Shown here: positions 32,169-41,435 of the stretch, one piece after another
Layout: every line of letters begins with the position of its first letter
Numbering within the stretch: position 1 is the first letter of the stretch
Assembly: GCA_014377785.1 (NCBI GenBank)
Contig: JACMOZ010000038.1
Location: 1-64,000, forward strand
From: Aeromicrobium sp.
Lineage (GTDB): Bacteria > Actinomycetota > Actinomycetes > Propionibacteriales > Nocardioidaceae
Reading direction: 5' to 3'
DNA: 64,000 bases
Position numbers and translations under genes: made by a program
Notes under the pieces: model-generated
What the model saw: the letters and a program-made list of their open reading frames with translations, nothing else
What the model was told of the DNA's origin: nothing
Databases searched by the model: none

Positions 32169-32223
32169 ACATATGGGTAACGCATTGTAGGGAACGAAAT
32201 CAAAGGACGGGTATGAACTCCAG

Positions 32224-32718
32224 ATGACCGTTCCTAAAGAGCAGCAAATCCTGATAGGGCACCGACCGGCGAACGAGGCCGTCATCTTCGGGGACGGATC
32301 TCTCCTCGACGACAACCTTGTCGAACAGCTCGGCAATCGGGGCACGAAGGCGTCAGTGATAACGGTGCCCGTCGGCTGGCCTAACGGCGTCGAATTGGCA
32401 ATCGTCAGACTCGACACCGAAGCAGGCGAGGACGCTCTTCGGGACCTGGCGACGCAGGAATTGCCCGCGACCCGAGCCATTTGCACTCGTCAGAATCCGC
32501 AGTCACTCAATGTGGCACGGGCAATCAGGGACGCGTGCGTGGAATGCAGCGACCGGAACCTCGTCACCTTGTTATGGCACCCGGCGGTGGGCATGGCATC
32601 GCCAGACATCCGACCGGATGACCTGGCCTTCGTCGTTGTCCGCGAACTCGTTAACTTCGGCCGCCCGCATTTCCTGGAGCAATCTGTCGTCCTCGACGAA
32701 ATCGATCGGGCCGACTGA
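32224..32718 (+). CDS. Hypothetical protein, 164 aa, no recognised family
   Basis: Open frame MTVPKEQQILIGHRPANEAVIFGDGSLLDDNLVEQLG ... LDEIDRAD, preceded by a candidate promoter. Confidence 0.6.
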   Translation: MTVPKEQQILIGHRPANEAVIFGDGSLLDDNLVEQLGNRGTKASVITVPVGWPNGVELAIVRLDTEAGEDALRDLATQELPATRAICTRQNPQSLNVARAIRDACVECSDRNLVTLLWHPAVGMASPDIRPDDLAFVVVRELVNFGRPHFLEQSVVLDEIDRAD

Positions 32719-32759
32719 CGGCGACCGAAGATCAGGCGGCGTCGGGGTGCTGAGCCGGG

Positions 32760-32910
32760 TCAGTTCGTCGCGGCGAGCACGGTACGCATGGTCCGGGCAA
32801 ATGCCGAGGGCTGTTCGAAATGCGCCCGGTGGCCGGCATTCGGCACTTCGATCCATTGCTTGGCCGGCGCGTCCAGGAACGACAAAACCCGGCCGCTGTT
32901 TGCACCAAGT
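32760..32910 (-). pseudogene. C-terminal remnant of an alpha/beta hydrolase
   Basis: Minus-strand frame LGANSGRVLSFLDAPAKQWIEVPNAGHRAHFEQPSAFARTMRTVLAATN* with an in-frame stop upstream; not in the ORF track because it has no start. Confidence 0.65.
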
Positions 32911-33014
32911 CGTATTTGGCCACGAAAAGATTCCGCTCACTTCACGTTAAACGCCGCCGGTCCGGTGCCGTCAGTGATAAAAGGCACCCTGCCCGAGGCG
33001 AAGGTCCCGCCTCA

Positions 33015-33620
33015 TCAGCGCCGGGCAACCGCTTCGATCCGGACGCTCGCTGCGCCGATAAGCAGTGCCCAACCGATTGCCAACGCGAACATGGAAAGCA
33101 CTCCTCCGGGCCAAAACACGTGTTCCTCTCTGAAGCCGAAGGCGCCCGCAAGAACCAATACCGTCCCCGGCGAGGCTTTCCAGCCGGCGACGCGGATGAC
33201 GCACCCCGCAGCGATCGCCGATGCGCCAATGAACGCGATGGATCCAATCTCCCCCAGCGAGCTGGCGAGGCTGAAGAGGACCCCTAGTCCACTTTTTCCT
33301 TCGTTCTTGAGGCCGCCGGCTCCGATCCCGGCAAGGACATCCAGCGCCGTGTAGAACGAGGCGTAGACCCAGCCCAGGAGGAAGGCAATTCGGCCCCATT
33401 GCTCATCGATGGACTTCGCCACAAGCCAGGGCCCCAAAGCCAGAAGGGGAAAGATCGGCAGTAGAACCACATGAAGGTTGCGCCACAAGAGCGAGACGTC
33501 CTGGGTCAGATGCGGTGGATGGGCGATTCCGAGAACACCGATGATCACCGGCGGAAGTACTGCCGCGACGAGAATATTGAGCGTAGGGCGTGACACCATT
33601 TGATCGTAGGTGGCTGTCAC
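33015..33620 (-). CDS. Multi-TM membrane protein of unknown function
   Basis: 201 aa with several hydrophobic segments (ILVAAVLPPVIIGVLGIA, VVLLPIFPLLALGPWLVA, MFALAIGWALLIGAA). Confidence 0.65.
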   Translation of the reverse strand: MTATYDQMVSRPTLNILVAAVLPPVIIGVLGIAHPPHLTQDVSLLWRNLHVVLLPIFPLLALGPWLVAKSIDEQWGRIAFLLGWVYASFYTALDVLAGIGAGGLKNEGKSGLGVLFSLASSLGEIGSIAFIGASAIAAGCVIRVAGWKASPGTVLVLAGAFGFREEHVFWPGGVLSMFALAIGWALLIGAASVRIEAVARR

Positions 33621-33748
33621 CGGGCCCGCAGCGCGAATCGGGCAACTGCGGCCGATCGTACGGTCAAGCCACGGCGGACAGAACGTAGACTGACGATCAG
33701 GCAGTTGACAAGCCGAGTGGCTTGGACGAAAGAATTTGGGGCAAGCAG

Positions 33749-34189
33749 ATGACTGACTCGGACAACTCCAGCGATTCCACAGGCTTCTTCAGCACGATCG
33801 CCGAAAGCGAATGTCGTGAGTTGCTGTCGGTTGGCGCCATCGGCCGGATCGCTTTCAACAGTGACTCCGGGATCCAGCTCCTCCCGCTCAACTACCTCTA
33901 TCTCGATGGTGCCGTCTACTGCCGTGTGGGCGCCGCGAGTGTCCTGGCGGAACTGGCCGACGGCTCTGACGATGTCGCATTCGGGGTCGATTATGTCGAG
34001 GAACTCTTCAAGGACGCCTGGAGCGTGCTGGTCACAGGCAGTATCCGTGCGGTGACCGAGTCCGACGAGATGGCGAAACTGCTGGGCCAGCGAAAACTGG
34101 AGCCTTGGGCGATTGGCGACCGGCAACTCTATTTGCGCATCGAGCCGGTGACTCTCACCGGCCGCAGGGTCAAGAGAAACGCACGTTAG
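33749..34189 (+). CDS. Pyridoxamine 5'-phosphate oxidase (PPOX)-like family protein
   Basis: ESECRELLSVGAIGRIAFNSDSGIQLLPLNYLYLDGAVYCR ... AWSVLVTGSIRAV. Confidence 0.85.
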   Translation: MTDSDNSSDSTGFFSTIAESECRELLSVGAIGRIAFNSDSGIQLLPLNYLYLDGAVYCRVGAASVLAELADGSDDVAFGVDYVEELFKDAWSVLVTGSIRAVTESDEMAKLLGQRKLEPWAIGDRQLYLRIEPVTLTGRRVKRNAR

Positions 34190-34211
34190 CGGCCGAGTGG
34201 CGCTGACGCGT

Positions 34212-34262
34212 ACGAAGGTCGACCTGACGACTGCATGCCGACCCTCAGGTCGATTCCTTCGT
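34212..34262. repeat. Imperfect inverted repeat upstream of the VIT-family gene
   Basis: ACGAAGGTCGACCTGA (34212-34227) and TCAGGTCGATTCCTTCGT (34245-34262) are complementary over 16 bp with a 2-nt bulge, 17-nt loop. Confidence 0.75.
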
Positions 34263-34290
34263 CACACCGCGAGTCTGGTTCAGTAGCCGC

Positions 34291-35010
34291 ATGACATCCG
34301 AGCAATCTTTCCACGCGTACGAACCACACGGAACCGGCATGGCGGTCCGGCTCAACTGGCTTCGCGCCGGAGTACTGGGAGCAAACGACGGCATCGTGTC
34401 GACGGCCGGATTGGTGGTCGGTGTTGCCGGTGCGACGTCGTCGCGTGGCGCGATCTTTACCGCCGGCCTTGCCGGTCTTGTGGCGGGGGCCGTTTCGATG
34501 GCATTGGGCGAATACGTCTCGGTCAGCAGTCAGCGAGACAGCGAATCGGCGCTTCTCGAACGCGAACGACGAGAGTTGGAAGAGACCCCCGAGGAGGAAC
34601 TTGTCGAGTTGGCCGGGATCTACGAGGCGAAGGGGCTGTCCGCAGAGACCGCCAAAAAGGTGGCAGTCGAACTGACAGCGCACGACGCGCTCACTGCCCA
34701 TGCCGATGCCGAGTTGCGCATCGACCCGAACGCCTTGGCCAATCCCATTCATGCGGCAATTGCTTCAGCCGTGGCCTTCTTACTCGGAGCGATGCTGCCT
34801 CTGGTGGCAATACTTTTGCCGCCGCCAGGACTTCGGGTCATCGTGACCGCGATCGCTGTGCTTGCCGCGCTGGCGATTACGGGGATGATCAGTGCGAAGA
34901 TCGGTGGTAGCAATGCGCGACTGGCGGTCGCCAGGGTTGTCGTCGGTGGTGCCGCCGGGCTCGCACTCACTTATGGCATTGGTTCCTTGTTCGGCAACGC
35001 CATCAGCTGA
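34291..35010 (+). CDS. VIT1/CCC1 (iron/manganese) transporter family protein
   Basis: LRAGVLGANDGIVSTAGLVVGVAGA ... GAVSMALGEYVSVSSQRDSE. Confidence 0.93.
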   Translation: MTSEQSFHAYEPHGTGMAVRLNWLRAGVLGANDGIVSTAGLVVGVAGATSSRGAIFTAGLAGLVAGAVSMALGEYVSVSSQRDSESALLERERRELEETPEEELVELAGIYEAKGLSAETAKKVAVELTAHDALTAHADAELRIDPNALANPIHAAIASAVAFLLGAMLPLVAILLPPPGLRVIVTAIAVLAALAITGMISAKIGGSNARLAVARVVVGGAAGLALTYGIGSLFGNAIS

Positions 35011-35069
35011 TCGTTTCTCACCGGTCGCGGCCTTGAGTTCAGGGTTGCGACCTTGCTGAACCCGCGAAT

Positions 35070-36002
35070 TCAGGCGAACTCAATTCCGACAACACTTCGC
35101 GACACCCGTGTACCCGACTTCCCATGAACCATGTTGGTGAAGTCGTTGAGGGCGCCGATGTAAGCGTCTCCATAGGCCTCCCGGGCGAATGCCGATGCCG
35201 CCGCAACCTTGGGCCCTATCGACCCGGCCGCAAAGTCGAGGGCGTCGAGGGCGTCCGGGTGCGCGCTGGTGATGAGGCGCTGCGTGGGCGATCCGAAGTC
35301 GACGAAGACGCCGGGCACATCGGTCGCGATGATGAGCGTGTCGGCACCGATGTCTCGGGCCAATACGCCGCTGGCGAGGTCCTTGTCGATAACCGCTTCA
35401 ACGCCGGAAACCTGGCCTGTGAGCGGATCTCGGGTTGTTGGTATGCCCCCGCCGCCGGCACAGATCACGACACAGCGTTGGGCCAACAGCCATTCGATCG
35501 GCTGGAGATGGAGGATCCGCTGTGGAGCCGGCGAGGGGACGACGCGACGAAAATACTGTCCGTCTGCCTTGACCGTCCAACCCCGCTCATCAGCCAGTTG
35601 AAACGCCCGTGCGCGGTCATAGACCGGTCCGACGAACTTAGTCGGGTGCTCAAAGGCCGGGTCATCGGCGAGGACCTCGGTGCGGGTCAGCACCGTGGCG
35701 ACGGCCCGATCATTGCCCAGCTGATTGCCGAGTTCCTGCTCGATGAGATAACCGATCATCCCTTCGGTCTGAGCACCGAGCACATCGAAAGGATAGGAAC
35801 TCACTTCGTCATAAGCCGCCGCCTGGAGCGCTAACAGCCCAACTTGGGGACCGTTGCCGTGTGACACGACGAGATCATTTTCGGCGGCGAGTTCGGCTAG
35901 CGGTCCGCATGCAGCGGCGATCGACGCCCGTTGGTTGGCAACGGTCATCGGCTCGCCGCGGCGCAGGATGGCGTTTCCGCCGAGAGCAACGACGATGCGC
36001 AT
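35070..36002 (-). CDS. arcC: Carbamate kinase
   Basis: [20 protein letters not shown] ... [15 protein letters not shown] ... [10 protein letters not shown]. Confidence 0.95.
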   Translation of the reverse strand: MRIVVALGGNAILRRGEPMTVANQRASIAAACGPLAELAAENDLVVSHGNGPQVGLLALQAAAYDEVSSYPFDVLGAQTEGMIGYLIEQELGNQLGNDRAVATVLTRTEVLADDPAFEHPTKFVGPVYDRARAFQLADERGWTVKADGQYFRRVVPSPAPQRILHLQPIEWLLAQRCVVICAGGGGIPTTRDPLTGQVSGVEAVIDKDLASGVLARDIGADTLIIATDVPGVFVDFGSPTQRLITSAHPDALDALDFAAGSIGPKVAAASAFAREAYGDAYIGALNDFTNMVHGKSGTRVSRSVVGIEFA

Positions 36003-37042
36003 CAGGATCCGAGTGTCGCAACGAGAATCGCCTTAATCGTATGGAGACGATTCTCGGCCTGATCGAAGACGATTGAATGCTCCGATTCGAAGACGTCGTC
36101 GGTCACTTCGAGGCAAGTTCGCCCGGTGCGCTGGAACAACTGCTCGCCGACCTCGGTGTTCCGGTCGTGAAAGGCCGGCAGGCAATGCATGAACTTCACT
36201 TCGGGATTGCCGGTGGCCTCCAAGAGGTCTCGATTGATCTGGTAGTCCGATAACAAGGAGATGCGCTCGTCCCACACTCTTTCGGGTTCTCCCATCGACA
36301 CCCATACGTCGGTGTAGACGAAATCGACACCGGCAACACCTGTGGCGACGTCGTCGGTCTGCGTGATCGTGGCGCCGGTTTGCTCGGCGATCGCGGTGGC
36401 CGGCTTCACCACTGAATCCGGTGCCATCAGCGAGGACGGCCCCACCATGCGCGCATCCATGCCCATCATCGCGCCGGCAACCATGAGTGAATTGGCCACG
36501 TTGTTGCGGGCGTCGCCACAATACGCGAAGGAGAGTTGGTCGGCCGGCTTTTCGGCATGTTCGATCATCGTCATCATGTCGCAGAGCGACTGGGTCGGAT
36601 GCCATTGATCGCTCAGGCCATTCCAGACCGGCACGCCGCTGGTCCGGGCGAGTTCTTCGACGCTCGACTGTGCGAAACCCCGGTATTCGATGCCATCGAA
36701 CATACGACCCAGCACCCGTCCGGTGTCTTTGACGGACTCCTTGTGACCGAGTTGGGATCCCGTGGGATCGAGATACGTGACATGAGCACCCTGATCGTGG
36801 GCCGCGACTTCGAAAGCGCAGCGAGTGCGGGTCGAGTTCTTGCCGAAGACAAGAGCGATGTTCATGCCACGCAGTCGCTGCTCCTCTTTGCGGGCACGCT
36901 TCTCGGACTTGAGAGTGGCCGACAAGTCGAGAAGACCGTGCCACTGACCGATGTCGAGGTCGAATTCCTTGGTCACGCTCATGCCGCGCATACCCAGACG
37001 GGTGGCCGGTGAGATGGGCCGGCTTGTGTCAAGCGTTGTCAT
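36002..37042 (-). CDS. arcB: Ornithine carbamoyltransferase (catabolic)
   Basis: [38 protein letters not shown] ... [12 protein letters not shown] ... [10 protein letters not shown]. Confidence 0.95.
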   Translation of the reverse strand: MTTLDTSRPISPATRLGMRGMSVTKEFDLDIGQWHGLLDLSATLKSEKRARKEEQRLRGMNIALVFGKNSTRTRCAFEVAAHDQGAHVTYLDPTGSQLGHKESVKDTGRVLGRMFDGIEYRGFAQSSVEELARTSGVPVWNGLSDQWHPTQSLCDMMTMIEHAEKPADQLSFAYCGDARNNVANSLMVAGAMMGMDARMVGPSSLMAPDSVVKPATAIAEQTGATITQTDDVATGVAGVDFVYTDVWVSMGEPERVWDERISLLSDYQINRDLLEATGNPEVKFMHCLPAFHDRNTEVGEQLFQRTGRTCLEVTDDVFESEHSIVFDQAENRLHTIKAILVATLGS

Positions 37043-38268
37043 GCGGACACCGCGTCACGGACGATGGGGCATGTCATGCAGCGCGGGCCGCCGCGTCCGC
37101 GGCCGAGTTCGGAACCGACAACAGGGATGACTTCGATTCCGTTGTCGGCCAGCATGTGACTCGTCGTCGTATTGCGTTCATAGCCCATCACGACGCCGGG
37201 TGCGACAGCGAGGACATTGTTGCCGTCGTCCCACTGTTCGCGTTCAGCGGTCATTCGGGTGGTTGGTGCGCGAAGAACCCTGACCTTGTCGAGCTCGAGG
37301 GCCGTGGCGACGCTCTGGAACAGGTCTTCGTTTTCCTTGACCTCGTAATTGCCGAGTGAACCCACCGGCGTGAGGCTGAACGATCTCAACTCATCGGACA
37401 GAAATGGATAGACACAGAAAGCATCCTTGTCGACCATGGTCATGGCCGTGTCAAGGTGCATAAAAGCCCGTGTCTTGGGGATTTCCACCACGATAATGCG
37501 CTTCGCGATCCCCATCTCGAACAGTCGGCGCGACAGCACTTCGACCCCTTGGGGGCTGGTCCGCTCCCCCATACCGATCATGACCGCACCGTTGCCGATG
37601 ACGGCGATGTCACCACCTTCGATGGTGGCCGGTTCGTGTGGTGCTGAGTCGTTTCCGTAGAGGAACCGAATGTCCGACCCGGTGAACATCGGGTGGAAGT
37701 TGTAAACGACCCGAGAGTTGATGGTTTCGCGTTTGCGGGCCGCCTTGGCCATCGGGTTGATCGAAAGGCCCGCATAGATCCAGGCTGCGTTATCTCGCTG
37801 GAACAAATGGTTGGGCAGTGGGGCAAGAACGAAGTCTTCGTCGTCGAGGTACTCCATCAGGAGGCTGGACGTATGCAGCATCGGCGCGATTTCACGCTTG
37901 AGGACGCCGCCGATGAGCATGTCTGCCAGGTCGGCCGCCTGCGTGCCGGCCATGAGCGAGTCCAACGGCGCATCGAGCGCCGGACCAAACTGCGTCGCGG
38001 TGGTCAGACGATCCTGCAGGAATTGCCGGGCGCCCGGTTGGTCGAGCGCCTCTGCCAGCAATTGGGCGAAGTGGTGGACAACGACCCCTTGATCGGTGAG
38101 TTGCCGGACAAACGCATCGTGTTCTTCGCGGGCCTTCTCAGCCCACATCACGTCGTCGAACAGCAAATCGGCAATATTGGCCGGCGTCAGTCTGGACAGT
38201 TCACTTCCGGGCCTGTGCACTATCACTTCGCGCAACTGGCCGACTTCGGAGTCAACATGGAATGTCAT
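37039..38268 (-). CDS. arcA: Arginine deiminase
   Basis: [28 protein letters not shown] ... [25 protein letters not shown] ... [14 protein letters not shown]. Confidence 0.96.
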   Translation of the reverse strand: MTFHVDSEVGQLREVIVHRPGSELSRLTPANIADLLFDDVMWAEKAREEHDAFVRQLTDQGVVVHHFAQLLAEALDQPGARQFLQDRLTTATQFGPALDAPLDSLMAGTQAADLADMLIGGVLKREIAPMLHTSSLLMEYLDDEDFVLAPLPNHLFQRDNAAWIYAGLSINPMAKAARKRETINSRVVYNFHPMFTGSDIRFLYGNDSAPHEPATIEGGDIAVIGNGAVMIGMGERTSPQGVEVLSRRLFEMGIAKRIIVVEIPKTRAFMHLDTAMTMVDKDAFCVYPFLSDELRSFSLTPVGSLGNYEVKENEDLFQSVATALELDKVRVLRAPTTRMTAEREQWDDGNNVLAVAPGVVMGYERNTTTSHMLADNGIEVIPVVGSELGRGRGGPRCMTCPIVRDAVSA

Positions 38269-39689
38269 GCGTTTGAACCCTTCGTTGAGGAGTCGAATGC
38301 CGGGACGGGTTCCGGCTCAGTCATGTGTGAGCGCTGGGCGAGATAGACCGGTATGCCGATGAGGAAGGCTCCGCCGCTCATGAGGAACGGGCCCCAGGTG
38401 ACGTACCAATTGCTTCCACTGTTGCGCGAGTAGTAAATGAAGGCAAGGGAGGCCAGCAGTGAGACGGCGGCGACCGCGACATCCCTGACGAGCACTGCGC
38501 GATTGTTGCCTCCGCCGTCCCGCAGGCGCCAGAGGATCTGGGCGAGGGCGGAGAATCCGTAGGGAACGGCGGCGGTGATGCCGGTCATGAGGACCAGCGT
38601 CGTGAACACCGTGGCTCCGCTCGTGCCCAGATAACTTATAACTATCGCAACCGACGCAAGCGCAGTGGAGGAGACGATGCCGAAGGCCGGTACGTGCCTG
38701 GCCGACAACTGACCGAAGCGGCGCGGGAAGAGTCCATCCTTGGCCGCGGCGAGCGGCATCTCAGCGCAAATCATCGTCCAGCCGTTGAGGGCACCGATCC
38801 CCGAAATGATCACGACGATGGCGACGATGTTTCCGGCCCAGCTGCCACCGACGATGAGGTTGGTGGCGACCGAATAGGACGCCTTGTTCTCATCAAGGGC
38901 AAGGGCGCCGGCGGGGATGATACCGAACACGGCGATCAGCGAAAACATATAGACAACCGCGCTGGCGAGCGTGCCATAGACAGTTGCCCGCGGGACATTG
39001 CGCTTCGGCTCGCGCACCTTGGCGGCCGCGACTGCAGCGGTCTCGACCCCGAGGTAGCTGAACAGGCAGATCGCCATCGCGCCGCCGATGGCGGACAGAG
39101 TGGTGTCACCGCTGGTGTTCCACGGGGTGAAGTTGCCCGATTGGATGAATAGCAGCCCCAGGGTGGCCATCAGGAGCAATGGGATGAACTTGAGCACGGT
39201 GGTCACCAGCTGGAAAGACCCGACATTGCGCAATCCGGACAAGTTGACTGCCGCCGGGATCCACAGGCCGACGAAAGCAATCACGATGGACCACACGGTG
39301 CTTCCGCCTCGGTTGACGAAATACTCGACGTAATAGACCCAACCGACGGCGATTGCCGCATTGCCTGCCCAGGCGGTGATCCAGTAAGACCACGCGTTTG
39401 CGAAACCGACACCGTTGCCGAACGCCGTGCGCGCATACGCATAGGGGCCTCCCTCGGCGGGCATCCTGCGGGTAAGGGCTGCGAAGAGCAAAGCAAGGGC
39501 CAGCGCCCCGACGCTGGCCGCAGCCATGGCGACAAGGCTGATCGGTCCGTACGACGCCAACGAATACGGCAAACTGAAAATGCCGACGCCGATGATGCTT
39601 CCAACAATCAACGCGGTCGATTGCGGGAGGCCCATCCGCTCATCGGGAGCGGTCCGTTCCTTGCCAGGTCCTGCCTGAGCAGTGGTCAT
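38265..39689 (-). CDS. arcD: Arginine/ornithine antiporter (APC family)
   Basis: 12-TM APC permease in operon with ADI genes; [23 protein letters not shown]. Confidence 0.88.
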   Translation of the reverse strand: MTTAQAGPGKERTAPDERMGLPQSTALIVGSIIGVGIFSLPYSLASYGPISLVAMAAASVGALALALLFAALTRRMPAEGGPYAYARTAFGNGVGFANAWSYWITAWAGNAAIAVGWVYYVEYFVNRGGSTVWSIVIAFVGLWIPAAVNLSGLRNVGSFQLVTTVLKFIPLLLMATLGLLFIQSGNFTPWNTSGDTTLSAIGGAMAICLFSYLGVETAAVAAAKVREPKRNVPRATVYGTLASAVVYMFSLIAVFGIIPAGALALDENKASYSVATNLIVGGSWAGNIVAIVVIISGIGALNGWTMICAEMPLAAAKDGLFPRRFGQLSARHVPAFGIVSSTALASVAIVISYLGTSGATVFTTLVLMTGITAAVPYGFSALAQILWRLRDGGGNNRAVLVRDVAVAAVSLLASLAFIYYSRNSGSNWYVTWGPFLMSGGAFLIGIPVYLAQRSHMTEPEPVPAFDSSTKGSNA

Positions 39690-39750
39690 GATTCCTCCGA
39701 TGGGCTTGTCAGTACATGACAATTCTCGTCGATCGCATGGTCGGTGCTAA

Positions 39751-39764
39751 GAGCATTTGGTCCC
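39751..39764 (-). promoter_or_regulatory. Weak DosR-box-like site upstream of arcD
   Basis: Minus strand GGGACCAAATGCTC, 10/14 to GGGACTWWAGTCCC. Confidence 0.25.
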
Positions 39765-39766
39765 AC

Positions 39767-40339
39767 TCAGGGCTGCCGTACGGCCTTCCTTTGCTCGCCC
39801 TTGGGCGTCGCGCTCAACAGTTTGCGGGCGATGTCGTTGGCCCAGGCGTCCACCAAGTCCCAATCGCGGAAGTCTCCGCCGGCCACACGCATCGCATTGG
39901 TCAAAACGTGTTCGATGTGACCGAGTGAACTCAAGTCGATCCGTCCCGAAAAGATGACGTTGTCCTTCGCACCGAGTCGTGCTGCGGCGTTGACTGCCAC
40001 CGCCACGGGTTCGGCATCCGGAGGGCCATCATTGGCCGGCCCGCTGCCGAAAATCCACAGCCCCAGCCGAGGTGCCACGTCGGTCCTGTCGAGAAGCCGC
40101 TTAGCTGATTTGAGCCAGTGTCCGAGATAGATGGCGCTGCCCAGAACAACTGCGTCGTAGTCCTTGATCGAGTCGATCGAATCGCTGTCGAGCACGTCGA
40201 TGCGCCACGTCGCATATGGCAGGTTTTCGCTGAGCCTGTATCCGATCCGGGCAGCGATTTCCGCTGTGGACCCATGACGGCTTGCGGCGGCCACGAGAAC
40301 CGTGTTTTGCAGTGGCCTGGTCTTCGGCGAACTCCTCAT
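39767..40339 (-). CDS. Flavodoxin-domain (protoporphyrinogen oxidase HemG-like) protein
   Basis: VLVAAASRHGSTAEIAARIGYRL ... YDAVVLGSAIYLGHWLKSAKRLLDR. Confidence 0.88.
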   Translation of the reverse strand: MRSSPKTRPLQNTVLVAAASRHGSTAEIAARIGYRLSENLPYATWRIDVLDSDSIDSIKDYDAVVLGSAIYLGHWLKSAKRLLDRTDVAPRLGLWIFGSGPANDGPPDAEPVAVAVNAAARLGAKDNVIFSGRIDLSSLGHIEHVLTNAMRVAGGDFRDWDLVDAWANDIARKLLSATPKGEQRKAVRQP

Positions 40340-40369
40340 CGGCGCCCCTTCCTAACCGTTGTAGTTGGT

Positions 40370-41218
40370 CTAACCGTCGTAATTTGTCGGAACAACCGCG
40401 ACCGGGCAATTCGCTTCCTTGAGGACAGAAACCGCGACCGGCCGGGTGAGCGAAAACGGCAGGCTGCGGCCGTGGGGACGGCCCACCACAACCAGATTGG
40501 CAAGGCTCGTAGAGCGGATGCATGCCTCGTCTGTCTCCCCGAAGACCAGAGATCGGAAGACGCGGACGGTGGGGTATTTATCGGCCCAGCCGGCAAGCAC
40601 TTCGGCGATGTTCAACCGAAGTTCCTCTTCGTCCTGCTCGGACGTCGCCGGCGGCACCACATGGAGCACATGGAGCTCCTGATTGCGTCGTTCGGCTGCT
40701 GCGAAAGCGAAGGTCAACGGTCCGTGGGCATCAGTTGCGCCGTCGATGGTCACAACGATTCCGCCGCGACGCACTTCGTGCTGATACCAGTTTTCGGGAA
40801 TGATGACGACGGGGCATTCGGCGCGGGTCGACAGCCAACTACCGACCTCGCCGGCAAGGATACGTTCGTACCAAGAGGCGTCCTCCGGTCCGAGGACGAG
40901 AGTGCGGGCCTTCAGCGACTCTTCCTGCAGGACCTGAGTGGGCGCACCGAACTCCACCACATATTCAACCAGGACTGCGGTTTCCTGGGATTCGATGAAG
41001 TCGCGGGCGCGATCGAGGATCGCGTACGCATCTGCTGCGCTCGCCTCCATGATGTCTTCGCCCAGAAGCGCGGGACCGGCGGTCGACATCGAATAGGCAT
41101 GGACGATCCGGACACCACAACCCTTCAATGCCGCTTCGCTGAGCGCGTAACGCAGTGCTGCCTGTTGCTTGTCTTCGACGCCCACAACGATCGGGCGGAC
41201 GAGTTGTTTGAGGTCCAT
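40370..41218 (-). CDS. Universal stress protein, tandem UspA
   Basis: IVVGVEDKQQAALRYALSEAALKGCGVRIVHAYS ... GRPHGRSLPFSLTRPVAVSVLKEANCPVAVVP. Confidence 0.9.
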   Translation of the reverse strand: MDLKQLVRPIVVGVEDKQQAALRYALSEAALKGCGVRIVHAYSMSTAGPALLGEDIMEASAADAYAILDRARDFIESQETAVLVEYVVEFGAPTQVLQEESLKARTLVLGPEDASWYERILAGEVGSWLSTRAECPVVIIPENWYQHEVRRGGIVVTIDGATDAHGPLTFAFAAAERRNQELHVLHVVPPATSEQDEEELRLNIAEVLAGWADKYPTVRVFRSLVFGETDEACIRSTSLANLVVVGRPHGRSLPFSLTRPVAVSVLKEANCPVAVVPTNYDG

Positions 41219-41297
41219 GGTCTCTCCTTGTATTTTCTACTCCTTCAGTGTGTCGCTAGACACAGCGACGCAACACCGCCATGTGGCTGTTTCTGAA

Positions 41298-41311
41298 GGG
41301 ACTAACGTCCT
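41298..41311. promoter_or_regulatory. DosR-box-like palindrome between a usp gene and the dosS-like gene
   Basis: GGGACTAACGTCCT, 12/14 to GGGACTWWAGTCCC. Confidence 0.55.
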
Positions 41312-41435
41312 CATTGTGGGGGTCGCCTTGCCTGCACTCCTGTCGCCTCGGATGCGCAGGTGAAAGGTCAACGTGCCATGGTGGAAGCAAAGGCAAAACA
41401 CCCTGAGTTGCTCCACACCGAACTGCGGGACAAAT

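Noticed and set aside
41252-41269. Small hairpin GTCGCT-agacac-AGCGAC upstream of the usp gene
   Set aside because: Only a 6-bp stem; expected by chance in high-GC intergenic DNA.
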